From positions 2,852,001-2,916,000 of the forward strand of contig OY843611.1 in assembly GCA_963692995.1 (NCBI GenBank): a DNA stretch of 64,000 nt, given 5' to 3'. A model generated the notes under the pieces. It searched no databases and was not told the DNA's origin. It saw only the letters and a list, made by a program, of their open reading frames with translations. This stretch comes from Bin87 sp963692995. GTDB lineage: Bacteria > Chloroflexota > Dehalococcoidia > Lucifugimonadales > UBA3495. Of the stretch, positions 61,898-64,000 are shown piece by piece. A program made the translations under genes and the position numbers. Within the stretch, counting starts at the first letter, position 1. Each line of letters starts with the position of its first letter.

Positions 61898-62137
61898 TTA
61901 TTCTCCCGTAGCGCCCCGGACCATCGCCAGCTCAGCCGAAAGCCTTGCGCCAGCCGGATCGGAAATGAAGGATTGCGTCGCCGGCTGTTTGGCGGCGTGC
62001 GAATGGGGCGGCATTCCCGCGGCATTCCGGGGGGACTTATCGGCGGACGGGCAAAGTCTGCTCGTCTGCCTTAGCCTGCCGACATTTCCGTGATTCCAGC
62101 AGTGCGCGGGACACTCGCCCTGCGTCGGAATCGTCAT
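61898..62137 (-). CDS. Possible small protein (79 aa)
   Basis: ATG-started frame with an N-terminal ECPAHCWNHG (C-x3-C, H) and a Ser/Ala-rich remainder. Only a weak GAG ribosome site. Its Cys/His start fits the cluster, but coding evidence is thin. Confidence 0.3.
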   Translation of the reverse strand: MTIPTQGECPAHCWNHGNVGRLRQTSRLCPSADKSPRNAAGMPPHSHAAKQPATQSFISDPAGARLSAELAMVRGATGE

Positions 62138-62162
62138 ACTCGATGTCGTGTGAGCGTTTCGG

Positions 62163-62486
62163 TTAGAAGTCTCCTTCGTACCGGGCGGCGGAAGCCTCTG
62201 CCTGGTTCAGGGCGATGCCCAAAATGTCGGCTCGGCCGGCCTTTTGGGCCATGATGTTCTTGAGAGTACGCCATGCGGCTGATACCCCCAGTCCGGCGGC
62301 TTGGCCCACGTCTCCCTTGGCTTCTCGGGCGCAGGCCACTGCCAGGGCGTCTATGTCGATGCTGGCATTAGCGCGTTCGTCTCTGTCGTATCCTGCTTCC
62401 TAGAACGTCATGCGGAGGGACCACTTGGCGGCTTCGAAGGCGCAGGTGGCGTGTTCGCTGTCTGTGAGGCTTTCATTGAGTACCAT
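62163..62486 (-). pseudogene. Helical gene interrupted by one in-frame TAG
   Basis: From an ATG at 62486 (GCGAGGAAAACAC leader) the frame reads LNESLTDSEHATCAFEAAKW then SLRMTF, TAG (62400-62402), and continues for 78 codons: EAGYDRDERANASIDIDALA, VACAREAKGDVGQAAGLG, LGIALNQAEASAARYEGDF-stop. Apart from the amber codon the gene is intact (108 codons). A recent mutation, or readthrough. Confidence 0.6.
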
Positions 62487-62688
62487 GTGTTTTCCTCGCT
62501 GGTCGTCAGGCCCGCCGGTGGTGTGGTTCTTTTCTCTGATGAGGTCCGTGTCGTGGGAGGGGAGTCATGTGTCGGTTTCTTGAACTGCCACCGGGGATTC
62601 GGCGGGTTGCCTGTTGTGCCGTGGCTTGGCTGGTTTCGACGCCGGATCGCTGGCCCGGCGTGGGCTAACTGGCCGACTGCCGAGGTCG

Positions 62689-63027
62689 TTATACTGCGCC
62701 CCGGTGGCGAATGCCAGTCAGGTAGTCGTGCAGGGCATTCGCTTCTGCCGCTGAGGTCGCCTTGACCACTAACCCGCAACGGGTGCAGTGGTAGGGTATG
62801 ATTCGCATCTCAATGGGCTTTCCATCGGTGGCAAATCCCGTCCGCACGTCCGTACAGCGGTGGTGAGACTCTATTGGTGTGCCGTCCGGCATCACTACTC
62901 CGAAGTCTGCACCGCAACTGCGGCAGTGGAAAAGCGTGATTGGGGCGCCGTCTAAGCCAATGCCCCGCCAGGGGGAACCGTCGGCGGAACTGGTCAGATC
63001 GGGTTCGCCGACGGGGACAGTTGGCAA
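62689..63027 (-). CDS. Double zinc-ribbon small protein (112 aa)
   Basis: TTG start at 63027 with GAGG eight nt upstream. Two related modules: ITLFHCRSCGADFGVVMPDG with ESHHRC, and IIPYHCTRCGLVVKATSAAE with ANALHD. It appears to be a fusion of two members of the local microprotein family and is the longest. An in-frame ATG before IIPYHC could give the second module alone. The gap 62488-62688 has no gene. Confidence 0.6.
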   Translation of the reverse strand: MPTVPVGEPDLTSSADGSPWRGIGLDGAPITLFHCRSCGADFGVVMPDGTPIESHHRCTDVRTGFATDGKPIEMRIIPYHCTRCGLVVKATSAAEANALHDYLTGIRHRGAV

Positions 63028-63047
63028 CCAGTTGCCTCAACTAGGCG

Positions 63048-63992
63048 TCATGCGTCCTCAGGGTCCTCATTAGTTATGACTGCTGCAATTTGCGGATTCA
63101 GCAAACGCCACCTTTGTCCCACTCGTTCGAGATCCCCTATTGCAACTACTGGCTCTTTCCTCGTGTGAGCTTCAATCGCCTTGTGGTAATCAGATTGGCT
63201 CAACACCGCGACGACAGACCGAAGGTTCCCTGCGACGGATGTTCGCAAGGTCACGGTTCCCTCAGTGTCGTCGTCATCACGTTTTAGCGTTTGTACGGAA
63301 CACAGCAACTCAACATCCGGCTGCGGCTCCCGGTTGCGGAAAATCCGGGACGCCTCGCTCAGCATCGGCACGTCGTCCTGGGTAAACTGCACTGGACGTT
63401 GCGACAGTGTCACCGGCCGTGTTCTAGCCCAAGTGAACCGGATGTCGAGCGCGGAGAAGGGTTCAATCATCTGAACCAGCGCGTCACACAGGTTGGCGCT
63501 AATACCATCACTGATGGCGTTAGCGAATGCGTCTTTATCGCCGCTTACCGCCTTTTCGGACGCCTGCTTGGTCGCATGCAAAGCGTCGTACAGCCGTGTA
63601 GTTATTCGCCTTGCAACTGGGGGGTCAGCGTCGCCGGCGTCCTCAAGCAGAGGGCGTTGCAACGGCGGCACGATTACGGGAGGCAACAAAGTAACTATAA
63701 AACTGCCCGGCTCGGTTTGGCCCAGACGAACTTGCGACAGGAAATCCACGGCTTCCCGGTTGGCCCCGGCCCGGTAAAGCAGCTGGGGACTGTTCAGTGA
63801 ACAGGCCGCTGCCAAAAGCATATCCCGCGCGCCGGAGATCAAGCTGGCGCCTTCGTTTATATCAACCGTGCTATCGTCTTCAGCCACCCTCACCCGAATG
63901 ACGTCCCGGTCCGTGGTCATTAAGTCTTTGCAGAGCGCAATCTCGCTGATACCGGCAACGCGAGCCAGAATCTCGACTAACTGCGCGGTCAC
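63048..63992 (-). CDS. Hypothetical protein, possibly incomplete at N-terminus
   Basis: At least 314 aa; a GTG at 63992 is possible, but the frame is open to the window edge. Mixed alpha/beta: VAGISEIALCKDLMTTDRDV, VDINEGASLISGARDMLL, VTLRTSVAGNLRSVVAVLSQSDYHKAIEAH and WRLLNPQIAAVITNEDPEDA. Lower GC3 than the conjugation genes. No catalytic motif recognised; not obviously linked to the zinc microproteins, whose TTG-started member follows after 20 nt. Confidence 0.6.
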   Translation of the reverse strand: MTAQLVEILARVAGISEIALCKDLMTTDRDVIRVRVAEDDSTVDINEGASLISGARDMLLAAACSLNSPQLLYRAGANREAVDFLSQVRLGQTEPGSFIVTLLPPVIVPPLQRPLLEDAGDADPPVARRITTRLYDALHATKQASEKAVSGDKDAFANAISDGISANLCDALVQMIEPFSALDIRFTWARTRPVTLSQRPVQFTQDDVPMLSEASRIFRNREPQPDVELLCSVQTLKRDDDDTEGTVTLRTSVAGNLRSVVAVLSQSDYHKAIEAHTRKEPVVAIGDLERVGQRWRLLNPQIAAVITNEDPEDA

Positions 63993-64000
63993 GCGTCCGT

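Noticed and set aside
1..64000. tRNA, rRNA or riboswitch genes
   Set aside because: Reading both strands by eye I saw no convincing cloverleaf, rRNA segment or known riboswitch core; a covariance-model scan would be decisive.

Overview
The window is very GC-rich, with GTG and TTG starts, Pro/Thr 'TPTP' linkers behind lipoprotein signals, secreted LRR proteins and Uma2 nucleases with coiled-coil tails. This style fits Chloroflexota (sponge-associated or environmental lineages). That assignment is an inference from gene style; no rRNA, tRNA or housekeeping gene is present to confirm it.

Layout. (1) 1-13.8 kb is a surface/secreted block: a giant alanine-rich coiled-coil protein on the minus strand that runs off the left edge, three tandem LRR proteins, a DUF5131 protein, a three-module Cys/FN3-like secreted protein, a Pro/Thr-rich lipoprotein and a coiled-coil protein with a nuclease-like end. 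(2) 13.8-14.3 kb holds the C-terminal scrap of a DUF1156 methylase-like gene. (3) 14.4-19.66 kb and 49.9-57.9 kb are inverted copies of one module: small genes A, B and C, primase-helicase D, PrgI-like membrane protein E and Uma2 nuclease F. The right copy is nearly complete and carries an AT-rich, palindrome/iteron-bearing region that looks like a replication origin. The left copy has two deletions (232 bp and about 2.5 kb) that remove the start and end of D, the end of C and the whole putative origin. (4) 20-47 kb, between the inverted copies, is a conjugation/replication cargo. A minus-strand operon carries a CHC2 primase, a zinc-ribbon protein, a lipoprotein and a UvrD-like ATPase. On the plus strand are a VirD4-type coupling ATPase and a replication-relaxation-like protein. 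A minus-strand block of orphan genes is separated by hairpins and terminators. Next come a sigma-70 factor and a plus-strand operon of lipoproteins and membrane proteins ending in a TrbL/VirB6-like channel protein. (5) 47.1-49.55 kb is a frameshifted GHKL ATPase. (6) 58-64 kb is a minus-strand run of very small genes, many encoding zinc-ribbon microproteins of one recurring family, mixed with decayed copies.

How it fits together: 14.4-57.9 kb looks like a conjugative plasmid or integrated conjugative element with its own coupling protein, channel proteins, two primase-like proteins, a helicase, a sigma factor and a candidate origin. No integrase, VirB4 ATPase or relaxase with clear catalytic motifs was seen. 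A GTTATCT motif lies just upstream of nine starts in the window, including most of the conjugation genes, and may be a shared promoter or operator element. The inverted copies could allow the roughly 30-kb conjugation core to flip by homologous recombination.
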